From the NCBI GenBank assembly GCA_024195265.1, contig JAJLRJ010000013.1:9832832-9896831 (forward strand): a stretch of DNA of 64,000 bases. The letters run 5' to 3'. The translations under genes were made by a program, and so were the position numbers. A model generated the notes under the pieces. The model was not told the origin of the DNA, did no database searches, and saw nothing but the letters and a program-made list of their open reading frames with translations. Every line of letters begins with the position of its first letter. Within the stretch, counting starts at the first letter, position 1. The stretch comes from Dendrophyllia cribrosa (taxonomy: Eukaryota > Cnidaria > Anthozoa > Scleractinia > Dendrophylliidae). Below, in pieces: positions 12,663-23,978 of the stretch.

Positions 12663-12932
12663 TACAGCTGTTTCGAGAAAGGTTGTCGGAAAAAAGCGCA
12701 AAAGTGCACGCGACAATCCCGAAACATAATATGAGATATGATCAATGAATTTTTATAAGTCAAATAAAAGAAACCCGCGATGCCTCGTCCGTGTAGGGAC
12801 GATCTTAGATGGCGAGCCACTGGGATAAACGAGTTTTTAGGATATAGCGCGGATGACTACCCACAATACCCTTCTGGATTGTCGCGTGTACTTTTACGCT
12901 TTTTTCCGACAACCTTTCTCGAAACAGCTGTA
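12663..12932. mobile_element. Mariner-like MITE, TACAGCTG..GTTGTCGG family
   Basis: A perfect 37-bp inverted terminal repeat runs from tacagctgtttcgagaaagg through the ttgtcggaaaaaagcg block and back at 12896-12932, flanked by TA. A related inverted end, with GTTGTCGG at a similar spacing, is seen at 24716, 38011 and 56736, which suggests one family. Confidence 0.85.
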
Positions 12933-12999
12933 TATAGTTAGGCTTAGCCTAACAGCGGCGCCCTCTGAAGACCCTCTGAACAAGCTTAACTAAGATGAA

Positions 13000-13960
13000 A
13001 CTTAACTAATAGGTGAAAGGTCGGAAGCACAAGAATTAAGATTAATATTGACGACCGGGCTATTTTTCAATTTTAGCAATTCTCAAAAACAGTATTACCC
13101 GACCGTCTACACAGTACATTAAGACCGTACAAAAGTTCACAAAAACAACTTTTTCTCCGTCTAGAATAACTATTACGACTACTGTTAAAAAATACAGTTG
13201 TTGCTTGTCAAAAAATGCCTGAGAAACTGATTTGGAAATCAAAATTGCCAAAAATACACAAACATATTTGCATACGGCCACGCGAGTGAAGTTAGAACTA
13301 TAATAAAATTCAAGTCTTGTTTCGTTTACATAAAATCGCTTTTCAACCTATGTAATGAATGAACAAACACATAAAAATGGACAACACAAACTTCTTTCGA
13401 AAAATTTTATTCAAATCTCCATTAGTTTATGTTGAAAAGCATAACGCGAACCATATATTTATAGCTCATAGAAATCGAGCTGTCTTCGATGAAAGAAATC
13501 AAAACGAGTGAATTTGAGAACGTTTTATAAACAATTCTCCAAAACTAGCGAGAACACAAAGAAAAAGTCAATCACAGATTGATATCAACATAAATTCCCA
13601 TCGAAAAATGTATTTTGTTTTACCTTTAAGTCCCTCCACTGTTGGAAATTCTTTAAATCTCCGCTTCTTCAGTTCTGAAACCCGAAGTGACAAACATCTC
13701 CACGGTGAAGCAAGATTTTATCCCTGAAAGCTCTTCTTTTTCCACCCATAGCGGCTTCTGAGTATCCCTGTCTTGAGTAGCAAACCGCGAAAAAATACAG
13801 GAAAACAACGACTTTAATTTAAACGGTTTTCTCCGCTTAGTAAACACAGGAAAACATCAAAGTACCTTTCCTGCTCAGCGCGTACGGCGGCGGGCACACG
13901 GACGGACGCGCCCGCGAAACATTCCGCTAGCCATGACCATGAAAAATGACGGACATAGGT
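13000..13960. other. No gene recognised
   Basis: Short minus-strand ORFs (13060-13281, 13653-13847) have no recognisable domain. A GC-rich patch at 13880-14000 (cgcgcccgcg, ggctgcgcagccgggcc) may belong to the 5' side of the repeat that follows. Confidence 0.4.
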
Positions 13961-14029
13961 TCTATGAGTATGGGGCTGCGCAGCCGGGCCTTCGGCACAG
14001 CGAGTGCTCCGCTATAAAACAATTAAAAA

Positions 14030-14590
14030 AACCTTATACATTATAATCACAACTATCCAATAAAAACTATTTATCTAATATAACTAATTAGAGCAGTTTT
14101 CAATTGAGTGTCGAAAGTAATTACACAATTGCTTTAGTTTTGCATTGCTACGCTTTGGGATTGGCTAAAAAATCTCGCGCCACTTTTTCGACCAATCAGA
14201 AGTAAAACAGAAGTAAAACCAAAACCAATCGTGACTTGCTCGCACGCGTTTTCCCGCGCTTGGCGCCACCAACATGTAATTGCTTTGAGCTCTGATTGGT
14301 TCATTGGATTGTTTGCGACTGCTGTGATTGGTCAGAATAATTACTTTGGTTTTGGTGTAACGACACTCGATTGAAAACTGCTCTATCATAAACCTAAATC
14401 TAACCTTATTAATAAATTCAACCTTCTGGTACATGTAACTCTACCGATCACTTCAGTTTTCTAAAAAGTATTTTATTTGACAGGCTAGCCTTAAAAGCAT
14501 TCAGACTAGCATGATCTCTTGCTTCTGCAGGGATTTTGTTCAACAACCTATGTTCATTTTCTCTAAGACCAAACATCTTTCGATTATAAA
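14030..14590 (-). mobile_element. LINE 3'-end fragment, split by a MITE
   Basis: Sequence on both sides of the 14091-14383 MITE matches the LINE 3' region at 24118-24295 (ccttatacattataatcac, tcataaacctaaatctaacc, aaaaagtattttatttgacag). It is oriented 5'-to-3' on the minus strand, and no intact coding remains. Confidence 0.75.
14091..14383. mobile_element. TA-flanked MITE, family GAGCAGTTTTCA (copy 2)
   Basis: It has the same termini and interior as 4204-4482. The host repeat gives the proof of insertion: at 24180-24200 the unbroken sequence reads taactaattatcataaacct, while here taactaatta is followed by the element and then tatcataaacct, a TA duplication. Confidence 0.95.
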
Positions 14591-15547
14591 AATATAAAGT
14601 GTGAAGCAAGTGTTTTGATAGTTAAGCGCGTGCTGTTTTAGTTAATTGTTGCGCGCGCTACCATTTGAATTTAAGTCGCGTGATTAAAGTTACGCGTACA
14701 CGCGCATCAGTTTAAAAAGTTGTCAGTTGCAAAAACCGCTAACAGCTAACCAATCATGCTAACCTGAAAGCTAACCTGTTAATACGGATTTTACGTTTAT
14801 TGTGAAGAAAACACGTTGTTTTTTACTATTTGGTTGTGCGCCATACGGAGACAGAAACAGAAGTAAGTTTTATCGACATTTTCGTAGTTTTCTTGACGTT
14901 AATTTATTGTTTAATTCTGGATGTTTGCAATGTCAAGTGCCAACTCAGTTTACTTGTATTTTAGATCGAATTGTAATTAAATACGATTTATTATAACCTG
15001 CCTCTAAATTGGCGTCACTTATTTGTCCAACGGAACAGCAAGAACTCAGCTGAATATGGTCCCAGCAAATGAAGTTCCCACAGCTTCACCTCTTCCTCGT
15101 CTGTCTTGCTCTCTCTTTTCCATTTTTCAGTATTGTCAGTGTATTGTGCAATTCCCAGTTTGTTCGACTCCCTGATCTCTGCATCCAATGCCTGTCGGAA
15201 TGTTCTACATCTGAAATTGAAAAACTCACATTAAAATAACACAATTTTCCCAGCTCTAGCGTTTATGGTTATAATACAACTCATGCAAATTTCAAAATAT
15301 CGCAAACAAGCTAACCGTTGTACATTCACTCTTCTTTCCGCGTTGATATTCAATATATGCCTATTGGCGGAGGCCGCAAACTATTTGGTGAAGTGTCTTT
15401 GGAGGATACCGACCATCAGTCTTTTTCACAACTTCGCCAGAGAATTTGGTGAGCCAAACGTTTAGGGATGCAGGTGACAATTCAGTGATTAGAAAACCTG
15501 TCAACTTTTCCTAAGTCAAATGCGTGTGATTTTCGTATCCATATTAC

Positions 15548-15695
15548 CCGAATTTTCGAAAAATTTCTGACGACTTCCCGAACATTTCCGAAGATGTTCC
15601 GACGACCTCCGAACATTTCCGAAGATTCCTGAAGATGTTCCAATGATTTCCGAAGATTCCCGAAGATGTTCCAATGATTTCCGAAGGTTGCCGAA
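15548..15695. repeat. Imperfect ccgaagatgttcc minisatellite
   Basis: About 8-10 degenerate units of roughly 15 bp containing tccgaagatgttcc or tttccgaagattcc. Similar motifs (tccgaagatt, ctccgaata) recur at 19160-19250. Confidence 0.65.
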
Positions 15696-16029
15696 TGTCG
15701 CAGTGCTCAAAAGCTCGGCGCGATCTAGCCGAGATAGCGCTTATCTCGACGAGATCACGCGACATTTTTTCGCCGTTAACTGGACTATTTTGGGTGGAAA
15801 TTGAATTCAATTTTCACGTTAATGGTTAATGAACAAATAGTCCGGAATTGTGAGTCAGGCGTGTGAAATTGTCCTGTATGCGTGTGATCGATGTTTTCTA
15901 TCCGCAGGCGTGTGATACATAATGCGTGTGAGTTGGTAGGTATAGATTAGAACCGTTAATAAGCTTTAATACATCTTGGATCTCTTCCAGATTACAGGGA
16001 AATCCGTTGGCGATGTTGTATGGGATTCA

Positions 16030-16200
16030 CAATCTGTCGCCTTCGGGAATTTCCCTATGTGTTATGCGGGGAAAAAGGAACCGATATATTTTTCCCAGCA
16101 ACGTAGAAGAACACCTGGAAATGCTTTTATACCATTTACTTTAATTTATTTGAGTAAAATAATACATTTTACCAAAGATTGTTCGTTGGGTGCCCCTGAC
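16030..16200 (+). repeat. Copy of the internal part of the hAT-like element
   Basis: This stretch (gggaatttccctatgtgtta through gttcgttgggtgcccctga) matches the complement of 17490-17645. It ends with the same gggtgcccctg terminus, so it is a second, truncated copy. Confidence 0.7.
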
Positions 16201-16511
16201 TATGTTTAGTGAGCGAGAAAAAAAATATATAAAAAAGGATTAACAGTTGCGGCTTGACATTGAATAACCAGTAGGCTACCAGTGCATGTCTCGTCTTAGA
16301 AAGACAGATTTTGCTGTGCTTAATCGCCAGAACTGAGAAAGAGCACAGTGTGGATCTCTGAACAGTTCCGCAACAGCTAGATACTAAATATACAAAGACA
16401 CGTTCAACAGAAGTCTAGAAAAAAGATACGTGATGGGGACTGTTTTGTTTAGTGAGCGAGAAAAAAGATAAAAAAAGATAAACTGTTGCGTTTTGACACT
16501 GAATAAGCCGA
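16201..16511. repeat. Direct repeat of about 65 bp, 240 bp apart
   Basis: The block gtttagtgagcgagaaaaaa...ttgacattgaata at 16204 recurs as gtttagtgagcgagaaaaaa...ttgacactgaata at 16448. The sequence between is unremarkable. Confidence 0.65.
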
Positions 16512-16726
16512 TTAACCCTTTCACTCCCAGAGTCAATTATGGAGAAATGTTATGAAGTTGTAATAAACTTTTGAGTCTGTGGACGAAATCCTATGGTGTG
16601 ACCACTCAAATGAAACCTCGTCGGCAGTACGTTTTCACGGTACCATTTGTTTTTCAATATTTTACAAAAGAAATTTAGGATTTTCTTGAATTTTGATTTT
16701 CGACACTCTTGGGAGGTAAGGGTTAA
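16512..16726. mobile_element. TTAA-flanked piggyBac-like MITE (copy 2)
   Basis: It shares ends and interior with 5917-6240 (TTAACCCTTTCACTCCCAG, atcctatggtgtgacca, ggaggtaagggTTAA) but lacks the internal duplication. Confidence 0.8.
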
Positions 16727-17489
16727 AATGATACTATATATAATTTGTTTTCAGCCACCAATGCTGGATATGTTCCAGTTTAGTATTAGCTTTTGACCCC
16801 TTAATTCCTCATAACGAGACAAACAAAAATTACACCCATATCTACAGTTTCAACAGACGGCGTGTCAGAGCGAGAATACCAGGTGAGTCCAACTTGAAAT
16901 AAGTGCATCAATAATACAAGTTATAACAAATCTACACAGAAATGTAAATTCAGAACTAGCTTGTTCTCCTAAAAAGGTAACAGCACAAATGACACACCCT
17001 TCTACTTCGAAGAAAATATCCAGAGATGAACATCCAGAGATTCTTAGTTGATATCTTTCTTTAACACTTAAATCATTTTCTAGTGCAAAGTTTGTGATTT
17101 GTGCACTAGATAAGCCCTTGAGCTCGTATTTCAGTTCCGAATAGACTAAACAAAAATAAAACACATTTTGTAAGGTGAGTCCAAGCTGAGCGCTGAGATT
17201 TTTCACAGTGCCAGCCTAATTTCAACTGTTGGGTACCATTTTCCAATGGAAAGAATAGGTGAGTGAAATGAAATAGTATCTGTAGTATATAAACTGTGAC
17301 TAAACTTGGAGTTGATACAGAAAGGAACGTCCGATCCCCTGAGCTTAAAAGGGAAACGCGCTTCGGGTGATCAGTGCAGAAATGTTGATCAGATTCTGTC
17401 CGGATTTTAGTAGTCACATAGGTTTTTCGTGACACAACGTAGTGGCACAATTGGTTAATCGGAAATCTATATTTATTTAAGTGCATATA

Positions 17490-18240
17490 CAGGGACACCC
17501 AACGAATAATCTTTGTTAAAATGTATTATTTTACTCAAATACATTAAAATAAATGATATAAAAGGATTTCCAAGTGTTCTACTACGTTGCTGGGAAAAAT
17601 GTATCTGTTCCTTTCTCCCAGCATAACACATAGGGAAATTCCCAGCCAGCTGGATAAAAAAATGTCTGTTTCCCAGCCAGCAATTAAAAAAAAATGAATA
17701 AAAAAAATAAAACAAAAACAATAATAACAAGTTACCAAAAGGGGCTTCGGAGCTAATGAAACATTAATGGAAAACTATTTGAAGCTTTTTGGTTATTTTT
17801 TTGTACATTTACTGCCGTCTCGAACTTAACCTGTTCGGGTATCTCTAAGTACTGCTTAAATTTGTTACTACGAAGCTGAACACTTAAGCCCCAAAGTGTC
17901 ATCCGATGTTCTTCGATCCAGTCTCTTTTCGATCTGCTCAAGTTAGCCAGCACAGTTTGTTCTTGCGACTCCTTTCTCAAGTCAACCAGCGCAAAAATGG
18001 TTATTAAAAAAAGTACATAATATTTTGCCAGCCAGCAAGGATTCCTCTGGGAAGCCTCTATTTTCATTGGCCTTGTAAAACACAGCTGCTATTGTTTTTA
18101 GGGTTAGGGTCCATTGTTGTGTTGTTTGTCCTATTGTTTGGTCTAAGGGTGGCAAGCCAATAGTGTGAGACCTTCTAAGAGCTGCGACATCACCCCTCTA
18201 GGGAACAGATAAAGTGAGGAACAGGTTCGTTGGGTGCCCC
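17490..18240. mobile_element. hAT-like element with 8-bp repeat TGCATATA
   Basis: The ends CAGGGACACCCAACGAA and ttcgttgggtgcccc(tg) are inverted. TGCATATA flanks both sides (17482-17489, 18241-18248), the 8-bp size expected for hAT. A minus-strand ORF of 104 aa (17753-18067) has no recognisable domain, so the element looks non-autonomous. Confidence 0.7.
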
Positions 18241-19689
18241 TGCATATATATGCCCGCAGAAGTGACAGTTTTATTTTCACCATCGCAGTAATATGTAGCA
18301 TTTCTCCTTTTTGTTAAATCACTGCTACTTTCTTCTTTTAGAATAATCTCCAACATGATGGACGCTGTCGGGAGTGTTCTCAAGTTGATGTTAATTATTT
18401 CTGTTCTAACCTTTATCCAAAAGAGAAGAACAAACATATATGCAGGTATTGTAAATATAGTAACATAATTCTTGTAGCTACGCGGTCAAAGTACATCGCG
18501 GCTTGAAGTTATAAAGCGGGAAGTTAATCATCTTCCTTTCAACAAAACATGTAAAACATTCGCCAAGCGAGCCTTAAGTGATGCTTCTTCAAAAACTTAT
18601 CAGACATCTAACAGAATGTATCAACGACTGTATTTATAGCTACTGCTATGGTTGATCAAAATTAAATTTGTAGGGGATTAAGTAATTCTGTTCCAATGTA
18701 AGTTTCGGCGTTGTTGTGACATCTCTTCATTTCCCTTCTGTGTTGGTTTTTATACCTTCAAGTTGCAAACTATCAACTAAGCGGGAAGCGAATTCGATTG
18801 ATTTGAAAGCGTCACCTGGTGGGAGCAGAAGCCTTTGATGCTGCATGGTGGAGGAAACTGGCCCTGTTGCACTTGGAGGACTTAAAGCTGCTTACGAAAA
18901 ATTAAAGGCAGAATGATTTCAAATGATTATATTAAATGACTAAACAACGAGAGTTTCTCGACTAAGATCCTGAATCAACAAAATACATATACAATATAAT
19001 ACATTGTGTTCACATTGTGTGCATTCGATATCGCACGAGTGAGCGCAGCAAAAAATATATCCATCTAGTTGAACACGAGAAGAGAAATTTCATCTCCAAG
19101 CAGCCATGTGATATTTTGTGTATTATATAAATCACACTAATAACGAAGTTTTAAAAAAATTGTCCGAAGATTTTCTTAATTTGTCGGATGATTTTCGAAA
19201 ATGCTCCGAATACAATCCGAAGATTGTGCGAACGTTTCCGACCATTTCCTTTTTAGCTTATTTGACATTTTATAAGACAAAACATGTAAAGATATTGATT
19301 GATTATATACATACTAACTCACTGAAAAGCCATTTCGTAAATTTTCGTACGCAAATAAGTTCTGGCCAATCAGAGGAACGAACGGCGTTTTTCACGTGTG
19401 AGAAAAATCGTTCGTCCAATCAGAAACCGCGAACGATGTTTCTTCTCTGCAGCGGATAGGATTCCCCATCCCGCCGCCTTGTGTTTGTAGCTTCCCGCTT
19501 CGGTCATTCAACGAGATAAGTCTTTTTGAGTAAAGTTGTTTTGTATAAAAGAACGGCTTTCCCGTAACAAAGACTAAAAAAAAAAACATAAAAATAGAAG
19601 AAAATAGATTCGTAAGTCTCGATGTCACAGTAGAGGATTATGAAGAGAGCCAACAAAACAAACGTACGAAGGAAAAAAAAAAGCAGAGC

Positions 19690-20933
19690 GAGACGTAAGA
19701 TTACTAAAGAAGTATCTGACAGCTCAAAAGGAACAACGAGAAGTCCAGGAAATAAACCCACAAGAGCTGGATAGATATCTAGCTGATTTTATTCGTTCGT
19801 TGAGACGAAAAGATGAATAGGACTACGAACCAACGAGCCTAACAAGCTTAATAGCAAGCCTTGAAAGACACCTGAAGAAACACAACTATCCAGCGAGTAT
19901 CATAAATGACAGAAAGTTTGAGCTGACTCGAAGAAGTCTGCAGTCTAAGAAAAAGAGTTTAAGTAATGCTCCACATAAGAACTATAGTAAACTTCATTGT
20001 TCTGCGGCATTGGCTCCTTCCCACATAGAATATCTTTGATTTCAAGAATAGGGGAAGAGCTGATGGTTCATAATTATATTTCACTATAAAAATAACAAAA
20101 AACCAATTGCGTCAAATGAATTTTAGGAAATGTTCGTGCTTAACCAATCAAAATAGCAAAAGGCAATAGCTAATAATTTTGCTTCTTTGATGAAGTTCCC
20201 CAAATACAATATCTTTTAAAACTTGCATGTTGTGTGATTGGGTCTCGAATTCCTTGAAACCTTAAACAAATTAGACAAAATGCACCTTGAACCTTAACTT
20301 TTTAGCAGTTGTTGAGTCTTGGCCATGCAATGAGATCACTAGTTGTAACAATGAAAAAAGTTGACATTCCATCGTGCATTGCCGTTCAGCACTATCCTTC
20401 TTTTGCGGATCATTACTTAAAAAGGCTGGTAAAGGGAACAAAGAAAGAGATGAAGCCCCACTGAGTGATATTGAAGTGGATATTCTGTACGAAAAACATC
20501 TAGTGGGCGTTTCATCACCTGAGTCAGTTTTAAATACACTATGGTTAAACAAAACCGTTCACATCGGTCTAGGTGGCTTAGAACATAGACAAATGAAATG
20601 TGCTGGGGTGATGTCAAACTTTGCTGGGATTCACTAGGAAAAGAATACTTGGAGTACAATGAAAGGCAAACTAAAACAAGGACTGGAGAAGACCCGTCTA
20701 ATGTCCGTAAAGTGACGCCAAAAATGTTCTCCACCAGAGTAGAGCGCGATCCAGAAGATGTTTACAAACTTTACTGTGAAAAGCGACCACGAAATATGTT
20801 AGGTGCCGATTCACCTTTTTATCTGGGGATAAATCACACAAGGAGGAGTCAGGAAGACATGTTAAACAAAAACTGGTTCAATGCTGCTCCGATGGGTGAA
20901 CAAAAACTAAATTCTCTCATGAAAATGATGTGA
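19690..20933 (+). pseudogene. Crypton-type DUF3504 recombinase-like pseudogene
   Basis: Translated pieces match the family of Crypton-derived proteins (KIAA1958, ZMYM and QRICH1 relatives). The first piece contains INPQELDRYLADFIRSLRRK, a stop (TAG), then DYEPTSLTSLIASLERHLKK and FELTRRSLQSKKKSL. After an inserted element (19963-20416) it resumes with GKGNKERDEAPLSD and INTLWLNK-like text (VLNTLWLNK), then EHRQM. A frameshift near 20597 leads to CWGDVKLCWDSLGKEYLEYNE, ERQTKTRTGE and DSPFYLGINH. It stops before the region that would carry the catalytic HxxR and tyrosine. With an in-frame stop, two frameshifts and an insertion it cannot be functional. Identity is recalled from family patterns, not a search. 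Confidence 0.8.
19963..20416. mobile_element. TTAA-flanked MITE inside the DUF3504 pseudogene
   Basis: The ends GTAATGCTCC and GGATCATTAC are inverted and flanked by TTAA (19959-19962, 20417-20420). The element interrupts otherwise contiguous recombinase coding. A second copy lies at 4725-5002. Confidence 0.85.
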
Positions 20934-21262
20934 CGTTTTATCACTTTTATAAAATCGCAAAACAATGACAAGACAATGAAGCGAAGCTACAACAATTCTT
21001 CATATATTTAACAAATCATCGCAGCTGTGAAAAGGGACAAAATAACGACCAAAAAGACAAATTTTCACCAAAATGAATGTCAATGCTTCTTACAAAAATA
21101 ACATTAATGTGTCGTGTAGTCTCACGAGATCCATCAGAAGTGAAGTGTCTGGTATGACACCCACTACCCCCTCCAAGTATACTTGTTATGTTAATTTTCC
21201 TTAGGTCGGCTCTCTATAAAAATGTACTCTGTTAATTGATTTTTTTGTCATAAAATATTGAG

Positions 21263-22522
21263 TTAACCCTATCCAGACCTGTCTTTTTTTTACCGACTGG
21301 GACCGGGGGGGGGGGGGGGGGGGGTTCTCCAGAAGCCCCCCCTATGTAACTTTGAAACCGCTTATGCTATGGCCACCAAATTTACACAGGATAATGTTCT
21401 CATGAATTCTAGTAACTACAGATACTTTGGTGTCATAATGACGTAACGTGACGTCATTATGACTCATAGTCGATTTCATTGGCTAAAACAGTCTTTCAAC
21501 AATATTTTCATCTATTTTGAACATATAACAACAAGACTGTAACAGCTACCTATTTGATAAAAGTGTTATGTTTACTAACGCTGTTGGTGTTGTTAACAAT
21601 AACAGTGACGTCATCATGACGTCATATACAATGAAATAACCGGCTGAAACGTTCTTTAAGGCATATCTCTGAAACAAACGGTAGCGTTCATACCAAACTT
21701 TCACATATTGATGCAGGAGTAAAAGTTAATGAATTCGTACACTTTTTTGCTATGGTAACAGCATGTGACGTCATATAAGTGATGTGTAATGTGCTGATAA
21801 TCTCCCACAATGCAACTGTTCTCTACAATTTACTAAATACTGTACCTAATGAATTCAAAAAAGCTTTCTCGAATGAAAAGGACATTTTTGACAATAAATG
21901 TTTAGAGATAATGGAATAACACAGACAGGTAATTATACTAGAAATAAATTTCCCATTTTATTGTCCGCCATTTTGGATCCGCCATCTTGAATTAGTCCAA
22001 ACGTGTTTATTTCGGTAAAAAACACCGAAAAATAAAGCAAATGGACTGCTAAAGCTTAGTTTATTGTTGGCAAATGTTTTACAATCCAAAATATGAACCA
22101 ATAATGAAATTGTAGGGAGAAACGACCTTTAGTAAAACTTCCATCCGTCATCCTGGATTTTGACATTTCATATTCCACATTTTCCTAAAATTACCGTTAA
22201 TTAATCTTAATTAATGAACAATTATACATAATTTGATCAATTATCACTAAATTAAGTGGAAAATATTAATTCAATAAGAAAACTTTGAAATAATTTTGAT
22301 TAAAGCGAAAAATGCTAATTTTGTAAAACATAGGTGTAAAAAAGCGGTTGCTATGGAAACGTCAATGTTGGTGAACAAAGGACGCTAACGTGAAAATGTT
22401 TCAAGATAAATTTTAGAAAAAGTCACCAAATTTGGTGGTCATTGCGTCGACCGTTTTGAAACGACACAACTTCAAAGTTCGAGCGGGCTCCAAAAGCTCC
22501 CCCCCGGTCTGGATAGGGTTAA
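21263..22522. mobile_element. 1.26-kb TTAA-flanked non-autonomous element
   Basis: TTAACCCTATCCAGACC and GGTCTGGATAGGGTTAA form the two ends. Subterminal tggccaccaaattt / aaatttggtggtcat are also inverted. A poly-G tract follows the left end (21306-21324), and tgacgtcat motifs recur inside. TTAA targets fit piggyBac or Kolobok. No transposase is visible. The right end lies 67 bp before an LRP exon. Confidence 0.85.
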
Positions 22523-22589
22523 GACTCAAAATAATGTAAAAGGTTGCGCTAATGAGGTTCACTTTTCCATCCTCTTCTGGTTATTATAG

Positions 22590-22983
22590 CCGCGATATGC
22601 AATCGCCCATGCCTTCTGTTGACAAACACCACGGATATCATAGCCATTGACTACAAAACGTCAGCAGCACATTCTGTGGTTTCTGGTTTAAAAAATGCCG
22701 TGGCCCTTGATGTCCATTTTAGGATGGGATACATATTTTGGAGTGATGTATCAGAACAAGACATCAAACGTTTTGGTACTGACGGATCCGGTACGAAAAT
22801 AATAATCAGTAACATTGGTGTTTGCAATGGATTAGCAGTGGAATGGAGAACAGCTCAGTTATACTGGACTGACGCGACGCAGAATACAATATCGGTATCA
22901 GACGTAGAGGGAAATAACCCACGGAATTTGCTGTACTCGGGTCTTGATCAACCCAGAGACATAACTTTGGATCCTGATAGCAG
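22590..22983 (+). CDS. LRP-like receptor exon: propeller 1, first half
   Basis: The exon is bounded by ttattatag| and |gttagt. It starts in phase with two leftover bases and encodes AICNRPCLLLTNTTDI..., then YWTD-type blades with IFWSDV and LYWTDA and the closing LDQPRDITLDPDSR. This is the start-of-propeller pattern of LRP5/6 (also LRP4): a short lead-in, then a six-bladed beta-propeller on the cell surface that binds Wnt-pathway ligands or inhibitors in those families. The lead-in just before the first blade resembles LRP5/6, where the propeller directly follows the signal peptide. The signal-peptide exon must end in phase 1 upstream and was not found. It joins in phase to 25662. Assignment to LRP5/6 rather than LRP4 or a cnidarian paralogue is tentative. 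Confidence 0.85.
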
Positions 22984-23039
22984 GTTAGTTGAATAAAACA
23001 AATTTTACTGTAGAACTCGGCCTAAAACCTATCACTGAA

Positions 23040-23275
23040 CAGGCGCGTACCTGCCTTTAAGCAAATAAGCACGGGCTTACAAGCCGTACAGACGGTATAA
23101 TAACTTTTTTAAAAACGTTGTATTAGAACGTGTGGGAGGCATGCCCCGGGACCCTCCTAAAATTCGTGCCTTCGGCACTCACGTTTGCGCCTGCGGCGCT
23201 CAAGTCCCTGACTAACAATGACACTGCTCAAAACCATCAAGGCTTACAATCAGAAAAAGCCTAGGAACGCCCCTG
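23040..23275. mobile_element. hAT-like fragment
   Basis: The left end CAGGCGCGTACCTG and right end aggaacgcccctg are imperfectly inverted. The interior has a GC-rich ggcatgccccgggaccctcc stretch like that in 8751-9595. No clear target duplication was seen. Confidence 0.55.
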
Positions 23276-23299
23276 CTTAAGGGTACCAATGTATAAATA

Positions 23300-23395
23300 A
23301 TGATAATGACGACAACGATGACGATGACAATGACGATGAGATGATGTAGACGATGACGACGACGACGACGACGATGATGATGATGATGACATCGT
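23300..23395. repeat. GAC/GAT trinucleotide microsatellite
   Basis: Intronic run of (gac)n and (gat)n with variation, non-coding. Confidence 0.85.
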
Positions 23396-23448
23396 CATTG
23401 GGAAAGAGCTAACGGATTTTGTTGTCCTCTGGGCTGCATTAACTTCAT

Positions 23449-23515
23449 ACAGCTCTGGATCCTGACAGCGGGTATGTTTAATAAATCAAATTTTAGTGTG
23501 GAACTCGACCTTTTG
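23449..23515 (+). pseudogene. Relic of the LRP exon end and its donor
   Basis: The stretch ctctggatcctgacagcggg followed by tatgtttaataaatcaaatt resembles the end of exon 22590-22983 and the first 45 bases of its intron (ctttggatcctgatagcagg, then ttagttgaataaaacaaatt and so on). Similarity crosses the splice site, so this is a genomic duplication, not a processed copy. Only the last few codons remain. Confidence 0.75.
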
Positions 23516-23604
23516 CTCAGTGTTGAAATCATTTTCGTATGGCAGGTGACGTTGCCTTAGCAACCAAGTTTTGATAGACATGTTACCCGAAGTGTTGTTT
23601 TTAA

Positions 23605-23800
23605 CCCGTGAATACGCGCATGCGTAATGAACAGGTTATCGGTAACGGAGACTGATATATATGCAAATGAGCACTCACTCACTCGCTCACTCATTCGCTC
23701 CTTCCATCAGCTGTAAACTTAGTGACGTAATGCTTTGTTACGAATGCGTTTCGTAACAGGAACAGCGTGAATCCAGCGATAACAATAACTAATTTGTTGT
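23605..23800 (+). repeat. TTAACCCGTGAAT repeat copy
   Basis: It begins TTAACCCGTGAATACGCGCA and holds gttatcggtaacgg, a cactcactcgctcactcatt run, and a tail (cgtaacaggaacagcgtgaatccagcgata) whose complement occurs at 47700-47760. It belongs to the same family as 12222-12560. Confidence 0.75.
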
Positions 23801-23978
23801 AAACCGTCTGTGCCCAGCAACTCTACCCCAATGAAGAGGGTAGGGGGAGTAGAGACGGGGGTAGCATTTTGCTCAATCGAATCCTTGCTAGACCAATACT
23901 CAGGTGTTGGTTAGACCTTCAAGTGTTCAAGTGGCTCGAATGACCTTAAAAAGAGTCACCCAATGTGAAATTGGTATA

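Noticed and set aside
14802..14996. Signal-peptide exon of the LRP gene
   Set aside because: It lacks a standard ATG and shows no donor of the required phase; no other candidate was convincing between 3700 and 22589.
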